This document shows, one piece after another, positions 17,027 to 26,722 of a DNA stretch of 64,000 nt; within the stretch, counting starts at the first letter, position 1; the number at the start of each line of letters is the position of its first letter. A model generated the notes under the pieces. The model did not search any database. It was not told the DNA's origin and saw nothing but the letters and a program-made list of their open reading frames with translations. This DNA is from Microlunatus parietis (GTDB taxonomy: Bacteria > Actinomycetota > Actinomycetes > Propionibacteriales > Propionibacteriaceae), in NCBI RefSeq assembly GCF_013407955.1, contig NZ_JACCBU010000001.1, positions 868,001-932,000 of the forward strand. Reading direction: 5' to 3'. Position numbers and translations under genes: made by a program.

Positions 17027-17779
17027 TCAGCGACGGTGGATGCTGATGTCGCCGTCGCGCGCGCTGGCGTCGATGGTCCGCTGGGCCGCGGGATCGTGTG
17101 GCAGCGTGCTCTCCGCGTCACCGTCGTCGACCTTCGTGGTGATCTTGTACGGGCCGTCCGGGGCCGCCACGTCGATCTGCCCGTCGTCGGTCGTCGCCAC
17201 CACGCTCTCCGGGGCGGCCAGGAAGTCGAGCCGTACGTCGCCGTCACCGGACCGGGCGCTCACCCGCGGGGTGGCCAGGCCGGTGGCGCGGATCGTCCCG
17301 TCGTCGGTGACCAGGCTGAGCGGGCCGCGGGCGTCGTCCAGCTCGATGTCGCCGTCGCGGGTCTCGATCGCCAGGTCGCTGACGAACCCGTTGCCGCGCA
17401 CGGTGCCGTCCTGAGCCCGTACCCGAAGCTTGGTGCGGGCCGGCACCTCCAGCCGGTAGCGGACGTCGCACCGGGCGAACATGCCCTCGCAGTGTGACGT
17501 CAACTGGAGCGTCCGGCCGCCCTCGAGCTGCCAGTCCGCGCCGGTGTTGCCGAGCCACTTGTTGGTCTTGAACCACCGGGTCACCGAGACCCGGCCGTCC
17601 TGACCCGTGACCGGGACGAGTTCGAGATCGCCCTCATCGGCGACCACGGTGAGCTCCGGACCGGTGAAGTCGAACGACTTCTGTTCCGGGTTCTGGTTGC
17701 GCCAGGCGGACCAGCCGGCGCTGACCCCGACGACCACGAGCAGTACGACAACGACGATGGCGACCCGTTTCGGCTTCAT
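17027..17779 (-). CDS. DUF4097-type beta-strand repeat membrane protein
   Basis: 250 aa from the ATG at 17777-17779. A basic N-terminus and one transmembrane helix (VAIVVVVLLVVVGVSAGW) lead into an extracytoplasmic repeat region. Short strands recur about every 20 residues with Asp-Gly turns: RAQDGTVRGNG, ETRDGDIELDD, VTDDGTIRATG, ARSGDGDVRLD, ATTDDGQIDVAA and SARDGDISIH. This right-handed repeat is the DUF4097 pattern of putative adhesin-like proteins. A much longer upstream frame was rejected because it lies antisense to the phosphotransferase gene. Confidence 0.75.
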   Translation of the reverse strand: MKPKRVAIVVVVLLVVVGVSAGWSAWRNQNPEQKSFDFTGPELTVVADEGDLELVPVTGQDGRVSVTRWFKTNKWLGNTGADWQLEGGRTLQLTSHCEGMFARCDVRYRLEVPARTKLRVRAQDGTVRGNGFVSDLAIETRDGDIELDDARGPLSLVTDDGTIRATGLATPRVSARSGDGDVRLDFLAAPESVVATTDDGQIDVAAPDGPYKITTKVDDGDAESTLPHDPAAQRTIDASARDGDISIHRR

Positions 17780-17986
17780 ACCCAAGAACCTAGGCATGAT
17801 CAAGACCCACCGGAATCCGGGCAGCCTCCGAGTCCGACCTCGGGTTTTCCCCACCATCGACCGGGTCGAACGGTCGGCTGGCCACCGCTGGCCGGCTCGG
17901 TGGTGCGGGCGTCGGCGGGCATGCATGTCGTCAGGCGGGGCGGAAATGGGGAGGCAGGCCGACGGCCGGTGATCGACAATGGCCGG

Positions 17987-19021
17987 ATGACGGCGGTGTT
18001 TCTCGAGGAGCGGGTGGCGGCGGACGACGGGGTGGTGGCCGAGATCGCCGGGCACTTCGACCTCAGGCGGCCGGACCGCTGGACGGATCTCGGCGGCAGT
18101 TGGACGACGAACCTCAAGCTGGACTTCCGGGACCGGAGTCCACTGGTCGTCCGGATCCACGGCGCCTACACGGACCCCGATCGGCTGGCCGCCGTGCAGG
18201 CGGCGCGGATCGCCGTGGCCGACGCCGGTCTCCCCGCAGTCAGGCCGCTCCGGACGCCTTCGGGCCACTCGTTCGTCCGGCTCGGCAACGGGCGCCTGGT
18301 GGAGCTGGAGCCGTTCGTCGACTGGAACGAGCGGATGAACACCGCGCCCCGGCTCGAGGCCGGGTTCGGGGTGCTCTCCCGGCTGCACGACGCGCTCCGG
18401 ACCGCCTCGATCCCGGCGGGCGGCGAGACGGCGACCGCGGCCAACCACATCCACTCCGAGCACGCGCTCGAGGCGTCCCGGCGCGGCGCGGACCGGATCC
18501 GGGGCTGGCGGGACCCCGTGCTGACCGGTCTCGCCGACCGTGCGGTACGCCATCTCGAGGCGGTCGCCGAAGCCGAGGAACCGCTGCTGGACCGGCAGCT
18601 GACCCAGCTCGTGCACGGCGACTTCTGGGACAACAACGTCGTCTTCCGCGACGGCGAACTCGCGGCCGTCCTCGACTTCGACTTCATGGCGGCACGGCCG
18701 CGGATCGACGACCTGGCGCTGACGATCTACTTCTTCCTGCTCGAACCAGGCCGGGCGCTCCCGACCGCCGAGGACCGGGGTCAGGTCCGCCGCTTCCTGG
18801 ACGCGTACGATGCGGCGACCCCGACGAAGCTGACCGCCGAGGAGCGGGCCATGCTGCCGCTCGCGATCGCCCGGCAACCGGCCTGGTCCCTCGGCCGGTG
18901 GGCGCTCGTCCTGGACGATCACGACGCCCGGCAACACGTCAACCACGTCGTCGGCGAACTGCCCGTCGCCCAGGCCGTCCTGGCCGAGCTCCCCGCCTGG
19001 CAGGACGCCTTGCTCGGCTGA
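17987..19021 (+). CDS. APH-fold phosphotransferase
   Basis: 344 aa from the ATG at 17987. It has the kinase-like aminoglycoside-phosphotransferase fold: an N-lobe strand with LVVRIHGAY, the catalytic HGDFWDNNVVF (HGDxxxxN) and the metal-binding DFDFMAARPRIDDLAL. Members phosphorylate antibiotics, sugars or choline-like alcohols. The broad family gives no substrate, and there is no reason to call it a resistance gene. It is followed after 25 bp by the DUF1801 gene. Confidence 0.8.
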   Translation: MTAVFLEERVAADDGVVAEIAGHFDLRRPDRWTDLGGSWTTNLKLDFRDRSPLVVRIHGAYTDPDRLAAVQAARIAVADAGLPAVRPLRTPSGHSFVRLGNGRLVELEPFVDWNERMNTAPRLEAGFGVLSRLHDALRTASIPAGGETATAANHIHSEHALEASRRGADRIRGWRDPVLTGLADRAVRHLEAVAEAEEPLLDRQLTQLVHGDFWDNNVVFRDGELAAVLDFDFMAARPRIDDLALTIYFFLLEPGRALPTAEDRGQVRRFLDAYDAATPTKLTAEERAMLPLAIARQPAWSLGRWALVLDDHDARQHVNHVVGELPVAQAVLAELPAWQDALLG

Positions 19022-19046
19022 GGTCGCGAACAGAAAGGGAGCTGCC

Positions 19047-19498
19047 ATGGTGGAACCGGCGAGCATGATCAACAACGACGGGCCGGCGGAGGACGCTGCG
19101 TTCGAGCAGCTCATCGCCGGCAACTCGCCCGACGTGCAGGAGCTGGCCCGGGCCGTCCGATCGCTGGTGTACGACGTCCTCCCCCGGACGGTCGAGGTCG
19201 TCTGGCCCAAGCAGGGGTCGGTGGGCTGGGGAACCGGACCGAAGAAGTTCTCCGAGCAGTTCGCCTATCTGATGCCCGTCAAGGCCCACGTGACGCTCGG
19301 CTTCTACCGCGGCGGCGAACTGAGCGACCCGCAGGGGTTGCTCCCGCGGAGGGCGGCCGCCAGGTCGGCGGGAAGCTGACCATGCGCAGTCTCAAGATCA
19401 GGTCGCTCGACGACGTCGCTCGCCCCTCGCTCCGGGAGCTCATCGAGGAGTCGACGCGGATCGGCATCCCGCCACCGCTCCATGATCAACAGCAGTAG
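19047..19498 (+). pseudogene. DUF1801 (YdhG-like) protein, frameshifted
   Basis: The first frame (19047-about 19350) reads EDAAFEQLIAGNSPDVQELA, WPKQGSVGWG, FSEQFAYLMPVKAHVTLGFY and then GGELSDPQGLL, the DUF1801 core. The family's conserved end is in another frame: VGGKLTMRSLKIRSLDDVAR and LRELIEESTRIG, ending at TAG 19496-19498. The two halves join near 19340-19350 in a G/C-rich run, so one base has been gained or lost. The gene is either a fresh pseudogene or a sequence error. It may be co-transcribed with the phosphotransferase gene. Confidence 0.75.
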
Positions 19499-19514
19499 CT
19501 AGTGTCGTGCGTCC

Positions 19515-20126
19515 CTAGCTCTGCGGCAGGCCGAGCAGGCCGCGGACGGCGCGCTCGGTCAGGTCGGCGTCGTGCGGCGCGCCGGTCACACCCGAGGTGA
19601 CGCCCTCCAGCACTCCGATGTACGCCCGCGCGACGATCCGGGGCGGCGGGCCGGGTGGCAGGCTCCCCCGCCGGCGGCCCAGGGTGATCAACTTCGCCAG
19701 GTCAGCGACCAGCGGGCCGATCACCCCCGACAGCGCGGCGCCGACCGGATGGTCCCGGCCGGCGAACTCGACCCGCAGGCTCATCAGCACGGCCGCGACC
19801 TGCTTCCGGCAGTACCGGGCGTGGGCCCGGGCGGTCCAGACCAGTCGCTCGGCCGGATCGTCGATCTCCTCGGCGGGATCTCCGACCTCGGCCCGCCAGG
19901 TCTCTTCCACCCAGCCGATCACGGCGAGCGCAAGCTCGTCCTTGTTGGCGAACAGGTGATAGAGCGCGCCCCTGGTGTAGCCCGCGTCCCGCGCGATGTC
20001 CTCCAGCCGCACGTTCCCGTACCCGTAGGTGGAGAAGCCGCGGGCGGCCGACTCGAGCAGCCTGCTGCGCGTCTGTTCGATCCGTTCCGCCTGGGTCCGG
20101 CGGCGCCCGGACGTGACCTGGCTCAT
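19515..20126 (-). CDS. TetR-family transcriptional regulator
   Basis: 203 aa. The N-terminal helix-turn-helix reads LLESAARGFSTYGYGNVRLE then IARDAGYTRGALYHLFANKDEL, a standard TetR domain. The C-terminal ligand domain has no recognisable subgroup. It is divergent from a SnoaL-like/membrane-protein gene pair across 115 bp that contain a palindromic sequence, so it most likely represses that pair and itself. Confidence 0.9.
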   Translation of the reverse strand: MSQVTSGRRRTQAERIEQTRSRLLESAARGFSTYGYGNVRLEDIARDAGYTRGALYHLFANKDELALAVIGWVEETWRAEVGDPAEEIDDPAERLVWTARAHARYCRKQVAAVLMSLRVEFAGRDHPVGAALSGVIGPLVADLAKLITLGRRRGSLPPGPPPRIVARAYIGVLEGVTSGVTGAPHDADLTERAVRGLLGLPQS

Positions 20127-20176
20127 ACTCCCCCTCGTCTCCCTTTCCTGGTACGCCGATCATCCCACATCAAAAA

Positions 20177-20199
20177 CATACATGGATGCATGCATGTGA
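20177..20199. promoter_or_regulatory. Candidate TetR operator
   Basis: Between the TetR gene and the divergent pair lies ACATACATGGATGCATGC followed by ATGTGA, a run of CATG/ATGCAT units including the perfect palindrome ATGCATGCAT. It is AT-richer than the surroundings and placed where a divergent operator would be. The exact half-sites are not certain. Confidence 0.45.
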
Positions 20200-20241
20200 C
20201 GAAGCTCGCGTTGCCACGGTCATCCGCGAAGGCGTAGCTTC

Positions 20242-20688
20242 ATGATCATGAACGGAGTCCAATCCGCAGTCGCCCAACTCACCGTGTCCGCAACGGACCG
20301 CTTCTACGAAAGCCTGGCGCATCCCGACAACCTCGGCGCGCTCCTCGACTCCCTGCATCCCGACTTCGTCCTCACCCTGAGCCCGGGGTTGCCCGTGCCG
20401 GGAGCCCGGGTGCACCGCGGCCGCGGTGCGGCGGTGGCGAACGTCTGGGGACAGCTGCCGCCCGGCCTGGGCCTGCGCTGTGAACCGGAACGGACCTTCC
20501 CCGCCGGCGATCACGAGGTGGTCGTGCTGGGTCACTACCGCGGCGACGGCTGGGAGGCACCGTTCGCCCACGTCCTGACGGTCAAGGGCGGCACCGTCGC
20601 CTCGCTGCGCCAGATCACCGACACCCGCTGCTGGCCGGACCTGGCCGCGGCACCGACCGAAGCGGCGTCGAAGGAAGGAAGGTCATGA
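20242..20688 (+). CDS. SnoaL-like (NTF2-fold) protein
   Basis: 148 aa. The pattern is an N-terminal helix pair (RFYESLAHPDNLGALLDSLH), a strand-turn PDFVLTLSPGLPVPG, HRGRGAAVANVW, VVVLGHYRGDG and a final strand pair with FAHVLTVKGGTVASLRQ. This is the NTF2/SnoaL fold of small polyketide cyclases, isomerases and ketosteroid-type proteins. The start is either of two ATGs at 20242 or 20248. The stop overlaps the next start as ATGA. Confidence 0.75.
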   Translation: MIMNGVQSAVAQLTVSATDRFYESLAHPDNLGALLDSLHPDFVLTLSPGLPVPGARVHRGRGAAVANVWGQLPPGLGLRCEPERTFPAGDHEVVVLGHYRGDGWEAPFAHVLTVKGGTVASLRQITDTRCWPDLAAAPTEAASKEGRS

Positions 20689-21122
20689 TGAACGCAACGG
20701 CGATCAAGGTCGGGGCAGGCGCCTGGATGTTCACCGGCGTCGTGCACGACATCCTCGAGTTCGTCCTGCGCGGTGATCCGGCGATGGACGCCGCCCTCCG
20801 AGCCTCCACGATCCAGGTCGGGCCGGTCTCGCTCAACGCCGAGTCGTTGACGCGCGGGGTGAGCCTGGCGATGGGCCTGGCCATGTTCGTGGTCGGGCTG
20901 CTGCTGTGGATGATCACCCGCGCAGTGCCGGCCGAGCGGCTCCGGCCGTTCGGCATCGTCGCCCTGGTCGCCTCGCTGGCCGCGCTCGGTCTGGCGATCA
21001 TCCTGATCCCCGGACCGCCGGTGATCACGTTCGCGGTTGCGTCGATCGCCTTCGTGATCGCCCTGGCCACAAGATCACGGAACCGTTCCGGCACTCAGCC
21101 GTTGCCGGCGGCGGCGCGCTGA
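20685..21122 (+). CDS. Four-helix membrane protein, unknown function
   Basis: 145 aa with four hydrophobic helices (residues about 7-25, 62-82, 90-108 and 112-128). A short polar loop between the first two contains LRGDPAMDAALRAS. The ATGA overlap with the SnoaL-like gene indicates translational coupling. It is probably under control of the divergent TetR regulator. Function not recognised. Confidence 0.7.
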   Translation: MMNATAIKVGAGAWMFTGVVHDILEFVLRGDPAMDAALRASTIQVGPVSLNAESLTRGVSLAMGLAMFVVGLLLWMITRAVPAERLRPFGIVALVASLAALGLAIILIPGPPVITFAVASIAFVIALATRSRNRSGTQPLPAAAR

Positions 21123-21141
21123 CCGTACACCCGAAAGAAGA

Positions 21142-21177
21142 GCGCCGGCCGGAAGGGCTAACCCCTCCGACCGGCGC
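21142..21177. terminator. Bidirectional hairpin terminator
   Basis: Arms GCGCCGGCCGGAAGGG and ACCCCTCCGACCGGCGC form a strong stem with two mismatches between the convergent ends of the membrane-protein gene and ilvC. There is no long T-run, as is usual in high-GC actinobacteria. Confidence 0.65.
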
Positions 21178-21190
21178 CGTGCTGTCATGA

Positions 21191-22267
<1,077 letters not shown>

Positions 22268-22801
22268 CTAAGACACTACTCGAATCGGTTTCGGACGCTC
22301 GGACCGGATCGTCCGGTCGGTGATCGACCGACTGCCCCGGCCGACGGCGACCAGGCCGGACTGGACCAGCTCCCGGATCCCGTACGGCTCCAGCAGTTTC
22401 AGCAGCGCGTCCAGCTTCTCCGGGCTGCCGGTCGCCTCGATCGTCATCGCGTCCGCGGTGATGTCGACCACCTTGGCGCCGAACAACCCGACGATCTCGA
22501 TCATCTGGCCGCGGGTGTCGGCATGGGCCTTCACCTTGACCAAGATCAACTCGCGGCGTACGGCGTCGTCCAGCTCGACGATCTTGAGCACCTCGACCAG
22601 CTTGTTGAGCTGCTTCGTCAGTTGCTCGAGGACCATGTCGTCGACGGTGACGACGACCGTGATCCGGGACATCTCGGGGAACTCGGTGGGCCCGACGGCG
22701 AGCGAGTCGATGTTGAACCCGCGCCGCGAGATGAGGCTGGAGATCCGGGCCAGGACGCCCGGCTTGTTCTCGACCAGAACGCTCAGGGTGTGCGTGGTCA
22801 C
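22268..22801 (-). CDS. ilvN: Acetolactate synthase regulatory (small) subunit
   Basis: 177 aa. The N-terminal ACT domain reads [20 protein letters not shown] and [12 protein letters not shown], the valine-binding feedback site. The C-terminal half ([17 protein letters not shown], then [15 protein letters not shown]) is the second domain, and the length is typical. The GTG start overlaps the ilvB stop as GTGA, so the two subunits are translationally coupled, as expected for a fixed complex. Confidence 0.95.
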   Translation of the reverse strand: MTTHTLSVLVENKPGVLARISSLISRRGFNIDSLAVGPTEFPEMSRITVVVTVDDMVLEQLTKQLNKLVEVLKIVELDDAVRRELILVKVKAHADTRGQMIEIVGLFGAKVVDITADAMTIEATGSPEKLDALLKLLEPYGIRELVQSGLVAVGRGSRSITDRTIRSERPKPIRVVS

Positions 22802-24555
22802 AGTTCCTCACCTTCCCAGTTCGGGGCCATGTCGCGGGCCACCTTGATCTCGTCGTTGCTGGTGCCGGCGGCGACCATCGGCCACACCATGGCGTCCTTG
22901 TGCACGACGAACTCCACCACCACCGGCGCGTCGTTGATCGACATCGCCTTGTCGATCACCGCGTCCACGTCGCCCGGCTGCTCCGCCCGGAGACCGACAC
23001 AGCCCATCGCCTCGGCCAGCTTCTGGAAGTCCGGCACCCGGTTGGTCTTCAGGTCGGTGTTGGAGTAGCGCGAGTTGTAGAACAGCGTCTGCCACTGCCG
23101 CACCATGCCCAGGCTCTGGTTGTTGATCACCGCGATCTTGACCGGAATCCCTTCCACGGCACAGGTGACGAGTTCCTGGTTGGTCATCTGGAAGCAGCCG
23201 TCGCCGTCGATCCCCCAGACCACCGCGTCGGGCCGGCCGGCCTTGGCGCCCATCGCCGCCGGCACGCAGTAGCCCATCGTGCCGAGGCCGCCGGAGTTCA
23301 GCCAGTGACCCGGCTTCTCGAACGGCAGGTAGTGCGCCGCCCACATCTGGTGCTGGCCGACGCCCGCCACGTAGTACGCGTCCGGACCGGCGATCTGGCC
23401 GATCCGCTTGATCACGGCCTGCGGCGACAGCGAGCCGTCCTCCGGCTCGTCGTACCCGGTCGGGTAGCGGTCCTTGACCCCGACCAGCCAGGACACCCAG
23501 TCGTCGATCCGGATCGGGCTGCCGCTCGCGGCCAGCAGCGCGGTCAGCTCGGCGATCACCTCCTTGCAGTCGCCCACGATCGGCACGTCGGCGACCCGGT
23601 TCTTGGAGATCTCCGCCGGATCGATGTCGGCGTGGATGATCTTGGCGCCGGGCGCGAACGAGGACAGTTCGCCGGTCACCCGGTCGTCGAACCGGGCCCC
23701 CAGCGAGATCAGCAGATCGCTGCGCTGCAAGGCCCCCACGGCCGCCACGGTCCCGTGCATGCCCGGCATACCCATGTTGAGCCGGTGGCTGTCCGGGAAC
23801 ACCCCGCGGGCCATCAGCGTGGTCACCACCGGGATTCCGGTCAGCTCGACCAGCGCGGCCAACTCCTTCGACGCGCCCGCCTTGAAGGCGCCGCCGCCGA
23901 CGTAGAGCACCGGGCGGCGCGCCTCGGTGATCAACTTCACGGCTTCCTTGACCTGCTTGCCGTGCGGCTTGGTCACCGGACGGTAGCCGGGCAGGTTGAT
24001 CTCGGTCGGCCACTCGAAGCCGGACTTGCTCTGCAGCGCGTCCTTGGTGATGTCGACCAGCACCGGGCCGGGCCGGCCGGTGGTCGCCAGGTGGAACGCC
24101 GACGCGATCGCGCCCGGGATGTCGGAGGGCTTCCGGACCAGGAAGTTGTGCTTGGTGATCGGCATCGTGATGCCGGTGATGTCGGCCTCCTGGAAGGCGT
24201 CCGTGCCGATCGCCGGCCCGGCGACCTGCCCGGTGATCGCCACCATCGGCACCGAGTCCATGTGCGCGTCGGCGATCGGCGTGACCAGGTTGGTCGCGCC
24301 CGGGCCGGAGGTGGCCATGCAGACGCCAGCCTTGCCGGTCACCATCGCGTAGCCCTCGGCGGCGTGCCCCGCGCCCTGCTCGTGCCGGACCAGGATGTGG
24401 CGGACGAACTTGGAGTCGTAGAGCGGGTCGTATGCCGGAAGGATCGCCCCGCCGGGAATGCCGAATACGGTCTCGGCGCCGACCCGCTCCAGCGACCGCA
24501 CCAGCGACTGTGCTCCGGTCAGCTGAGCTCCCTCAGCCTCGTTCTCAGCCATCAT
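22798..24555 (-). CDS. ilvB: Acetolactate synthase catalytic (large) subunit
   Basis: 585-aa thiamine-diphosphate enzyme making acetolactate from pyruvate. Seen are [14 protein letters not shown], the catalytic Glu in [16 protein letters not shown], the FAD-site segment [15 protein letters not shown], and the ThDP/Mg motif [15 protein letters not shown] ending in [12 protein letters not shown]. Two ATGs (24555, 24552) follow GACGAGGAG. It is the first gene of ilvBNC and is preceded by a complete leader-peptide attenuator. Confidence 0.96.
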   Translation of the reverse strand: MMAENEAEGAQLTGAQSLVRSLERVGAETVFGIPGGAILPAYDPLYDSKFVRHILVRHEQGAGHAAEGYAMVTGKAGVCMATSGPGATNLVTPIADAHMDSVPMVAITGQVAGPAIGTDAFQEADITGITMPITKHNFLVRKPSDIPGAIASAFHLATTGRPGPVLVDITKDALQSKSGFEWPTEINLPGYRPVTKPHGKQVKEAVKLITEARRPVLYVGGGAFKAGASKELAALVELTGIPVVTTLMARGVFPDSHRLNMGMPGMHGTVAAVGALQRSDLLISLGARFDDRVTGELSSFAPGAKIIHADIDPAEISKNRVADVPIVGDCKEVIAELTALLAASGSPIRIDDWVSWLVGVKDRYPTGYDEPEDGSLSPQAVIKRIGQIAGPDAYYVAGVGQHQMWAAHYLPFEKPGHWLNSGGLGTMGYCVPAAMGAKAGRPDAVVWGIDGDGCFQMTNQELVTCAVEGIPVKIAVINNQSLGMVRQWQTLFYNSRYSNTDLKTNRVPDFQKLAEAMGCVGLRAEQPGDVDAVIDKAMSINDAPVVVEFVVHKDAMVWPMVAAGTSNDEIKVARDMAPNWEGEEL

Positions 24556-24605
24556 GACTCCTCGTCTCGTCCATGATCATCGCGCCGATTCTCTACGTAC
24601 TCAAC

Positions 24606-24638
24606 AAAAAACCCCCGCCGCCGAATGGCAGACGAGGG
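24606..24638 (-). terminator. ilvB attenuator terminator
   Basis: On the minus strand CCCTCGTC, a bulged T and GCC pair with GGC plus GGCGGGGG around an ATTC loop, followed directly by TTTTTT. It lies between the leader peptide and ilvB. Transcription is expected to stop here when the leader's Ile/Val/Leu codons are read without stalling. Confidence 0.85.
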
Positions 24639-24661
24639 AGCGTGTCGGTGAGCTTGGCGGC

Positions 24662-24703
24662 TCAGTCGACACGCTTTGGAAGTACGACAATGCTCGGACG
24701 CAT
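24662..24703 (-). CDS. ilvB leader peptide
   Basis: A 13-codon frame from ATG 24701-24703 encodes MRPSIVVLPKRVD and ends in TGA. Five of 13 residues are Ile, Val or Leu, with I-V-V-L in a row. The known actinobacterial ilvB leader peptides have the same shape. Stalling at these codons when branched-chain aminoacyl-tRNA is scarce should favour an antiterminator. The ATG sits 6 bases after the -10 box, so the message is probably leaderless. Confidence 0.9.
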   Translation of the reverse strand: MRPSIVVLPKRVD

Positions 24704-24709
24704 AGCCAC

Positions 24710-24737
24710 ACCCTACTCCCGGGTCACCGGGTGTCAA
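24710..24737 (-). promoter_or_regulatory. ilvB operon promoter
   Basis: On the minus strand TTGACA (-35) is separated by 16 bases from TAGGGT (-10). The expected start of transcription falls at or next to the A of the leader-peptide ATG. Confidence 0.8.
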
Positions 24738-24839
24738 TCGTGTCTTGGCATCCGGAAGGACGCTCGGATGCCCTACTTTCTTGGCGTTTGCGGCGGGTAC
24801 GACGCGGCGGGACCGGCCCGGTTGCGTAAAGTCGGCGGG

Positions 24840-25274
24840 GTGTCGTGCATCAGCTTCCTGTCGCCGGAACAGCGGGCCACCCTGGGCCAGGTCACCTGCG
24901 AGCTGAGTCCGGAGGAGGTACGGGCCGCGCACCCGATGCCTCCGGTCACCGACGGCACCCTGGCCCGGATCCGGCTGCTCGCCCGCAACCCCGATCCGCT
25001 GATCCGGGCGGCGGCCGCGAGCAAGCGGCAGGCTCCCGCGGAGACCCTCGACGCGCTGAGCCGGGACGCCGATCTGACCGTCCGCAGCAGCGTCGCCCGG
25101 AATGAGTCGGCCTCCGCCGAGGTGCTGCGCCGGCTGGCCGGCGACCCCTCGGCCCAGGTCCGCGGCTGGGTCGCGGCCAACCGTGCCTGCCCGCGCGAGC
25201 TGCTCGAGAAGCTCGCCGGCGATCCCGACGAGACCGTACGGAAGGTCGTCGACTGGGCCTTCGCCTGGGCCTGA
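24840..25274 (+). CDS. Leucine-rich-repeat-variant (LRV/HEAT-like) protein
   Basis: 144 aa from a GTG at 24840. After a short N-terminal part with two Cys (SCISFL, VTCELS) come about four 24-residue helical repeats. Examples are LARNPDPLIRAAAASKRQAP, LSRDADLTVRSSVARNESAS, LAGDPSAQVRGWVAANRACP and LAGDPDETVRKVVDW. The pattern (DPxxxVRxxVAxNxxxPxxxLxxL) is that of the LRV repeat. Likely a protein-interaction scaffold. Partner unknown; the gene is divergent from the ilvB operon. Confidence 0.75.
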   Translation: MSCISFLSPEQRATLGQVTCELSPEEVRAAHPMPPVTDGTLARIRLLARNPDPLIRAAAASKRQAPAETLDALSRDADLTVRSSVARNESASAEVLRRLAGDPSAQVRGWVAANRACPRELLEKLAGDPDETVRKVVDWAFAWA

Positions 25275-25282
25275 CCCGCCCG

Positions 25283-25385
25283 TTCCCTGAGCCTGTGGAA
25301 CGGCGAGCCAGACCGCATCACCGCTCCCTGAGCCTGTCGAAGGGCGGGCCAGATCGGGCCTTGCCCTTCGACGAGCTCAGGGAGC
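25283..25385. repeat. REP-like hairpin element, copy 3 (one half plus one complete)
   Basis: A half element CCCTGAGCCTGTGGAACGG is followed by a complete hairpin. Its arms are CTCCCTGAGCCTGTCGAAGG and GCCCTTCGACGAGCTCAGGG, with a GATCGGGCCTT loop shared with the copy at 6304. It lies between the convergent LRV and DUF2961 genes. Confidence 0.75.
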
Positions 25386-25392
25386 GTTGTGA

Positions 25393-26494
25393 TCAGCGGG
25401 GCCGACGCAGCTCCCGGGCCGGCAGCGGCTGCCGTACGTTCTGATCGGTCGAACCGGACTGGTACCAGTAGGCCACGGTCGACAGGTCGTCGTTGCGTTC
25501 GAAGAGGCCGTGGTCCCAGGCGCCGATCTGCTGCAGGGTGACCCGGATCCGGCTGGTGAAGATCACCGGGTCAGGCAGGTGCCAGCGATACAGGCCGTGC
25601 GACTGCGCGGTGGGCGTCGCGAACGGCGAGGCCTCGGTGTGGTCCGTCGCCGAGTAGTACGGATAGCCGCAGTACGGGGCGCTGAAGGTGATCGGGTTGG
25701 GCGGCGGGTCGCGGCGCAGCTCGTCCTGGAACGCCCAGGCGCCGCCCGCGTAGTCCTCCAACCCGGTGCTGCACTGGCTCGGGTACTCCTGGTCGTCGTC
25801 GAGGTAGAACTTCACCTCCCCCTCGCCCCACCAGTAGCGCTCCAGCGCGGTGACGCCGACGTAGCTGCCGACGTACGACCCGGCGCCGGACACCCCGCCC
25901 AGCAGGACGTGGTCCTCGCCGAGCCGCCTGGTGCCGTTGCTGCGCCGCCACTGGGCGTGGAAGGTCGCTGTGTCATCGGACAGCTCGTCGCCGACCGTGT
26001 AGTCGACCTGGTAGTAGATCCCGTCCACCCGCCCGGGGTGCTCGTTGCCCAGTTCGATCCGGGTGTTGCGGCGGAACGGCATCGGGAAGTAGCAGTTCAT
26101 CCCGCCGGTCGGTGCGACCACGATCGGCACCGACGTGACCAGGGCCCGGGCGCCGAAGCCGTTGCAGAAGAAATCGCCGAGCGGCACCTCGACCGCCGGC
26201 GTCTCGGCGTCGTCCCACCAGATCCTGAGCACCAGGTCGCGGAGCACCCACGGCCCGGCGGAGGTACGGTCCGGAACGGTCAGCCAGACGTGCCGGATCG
26301 TCCCCGGGCCCTCGACCTCGGCCAGCGTCGCGGTGCCGCCGGCGTCGATGCCGATCGCCGGCCGGCCCTTCCTCGACGGACCGAGCGGCGAAGGTTCGGT
26401 CGCCGCCCGGCCGGGCTCGCCGGTCGGGTTCTCGGCGTTGATCGAGCGGCTCCGCGGCGCCGGATGCCTTGGTGATCATGGTCCAGTCGATCAT
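25393..26494 (-). pseudogene. DUF2961 (GH172-like) glycoside hydrolase, frameshifted near the N-terminus
   Basis: The main frame from about 26440 to 25393 reads SRSINAENPTGEPGRA, EGPGTIRHVWLTVPD, FFCNGFG, GGMNCYFPMPFR, VDGIYYQVDY, ALERYWWGEGEVKFYLD and STGLEDYAGGAW. These are hallmarks of DUF2961, whose characterised members (GH172) act on fructo- and arabinofuranosides. No ATG/GTG/TTG precedes the conserved start in this frame. The only start with a good ribosome site (GGGGGAG, ATG 26492-26494, MIDWTMITKASGA) is in another frame. One base gained or lost near 26440-26460 would restore a roughly 366-aa protein. Pseudogene or sequence error. Confidence 0.7.
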
Positions 26495-26597
26495 CGGCTA
26501 CTCCCCCGGCGACGTTGGTCGGACCCCAAACTCTAGGCGGGCCGCTCACTCCGCCGCGCCCGGCCGGTCCCCGCCGCCGGATGCGTGGACGGGACAT

Positions 26598-26675
26598 TGT
26601 CGGGATTCCTCCACGGGCGTGACGTTTCCGCGTGGCAATCGCGCCAAGCCGCCCGCCCGTGGAGGAATCCCGACA
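26598..26675. repeat. Long perfect inverted repeat (22-bp arms, 34-bp spacer)
   Basis: The left arm 26598-26619 starts TGTCGGGATTCCTCC. The right arm 26654-26675 is its exact complement and ends GGAGGAATCCCGACA. It lies between the divergent starts of the DUF2961 and M28 peptidase genes. It does not encode protein and is unlike the REP-like hairpins. Confidence 0.8.
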
Positions 26676-26722
26676 TCCGCCGCCGGCCCGATGGTTTGTC
26701 GACCGCGCCTACGCTCCGGGGC

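Noticed and set aside
17780..19210. Upstream extension of the DUF4097 gene
   Set aside because: Lies antisense to the phosphotransferase, shows shadow-type composition, and the MKPKRVAIVV start is natural.
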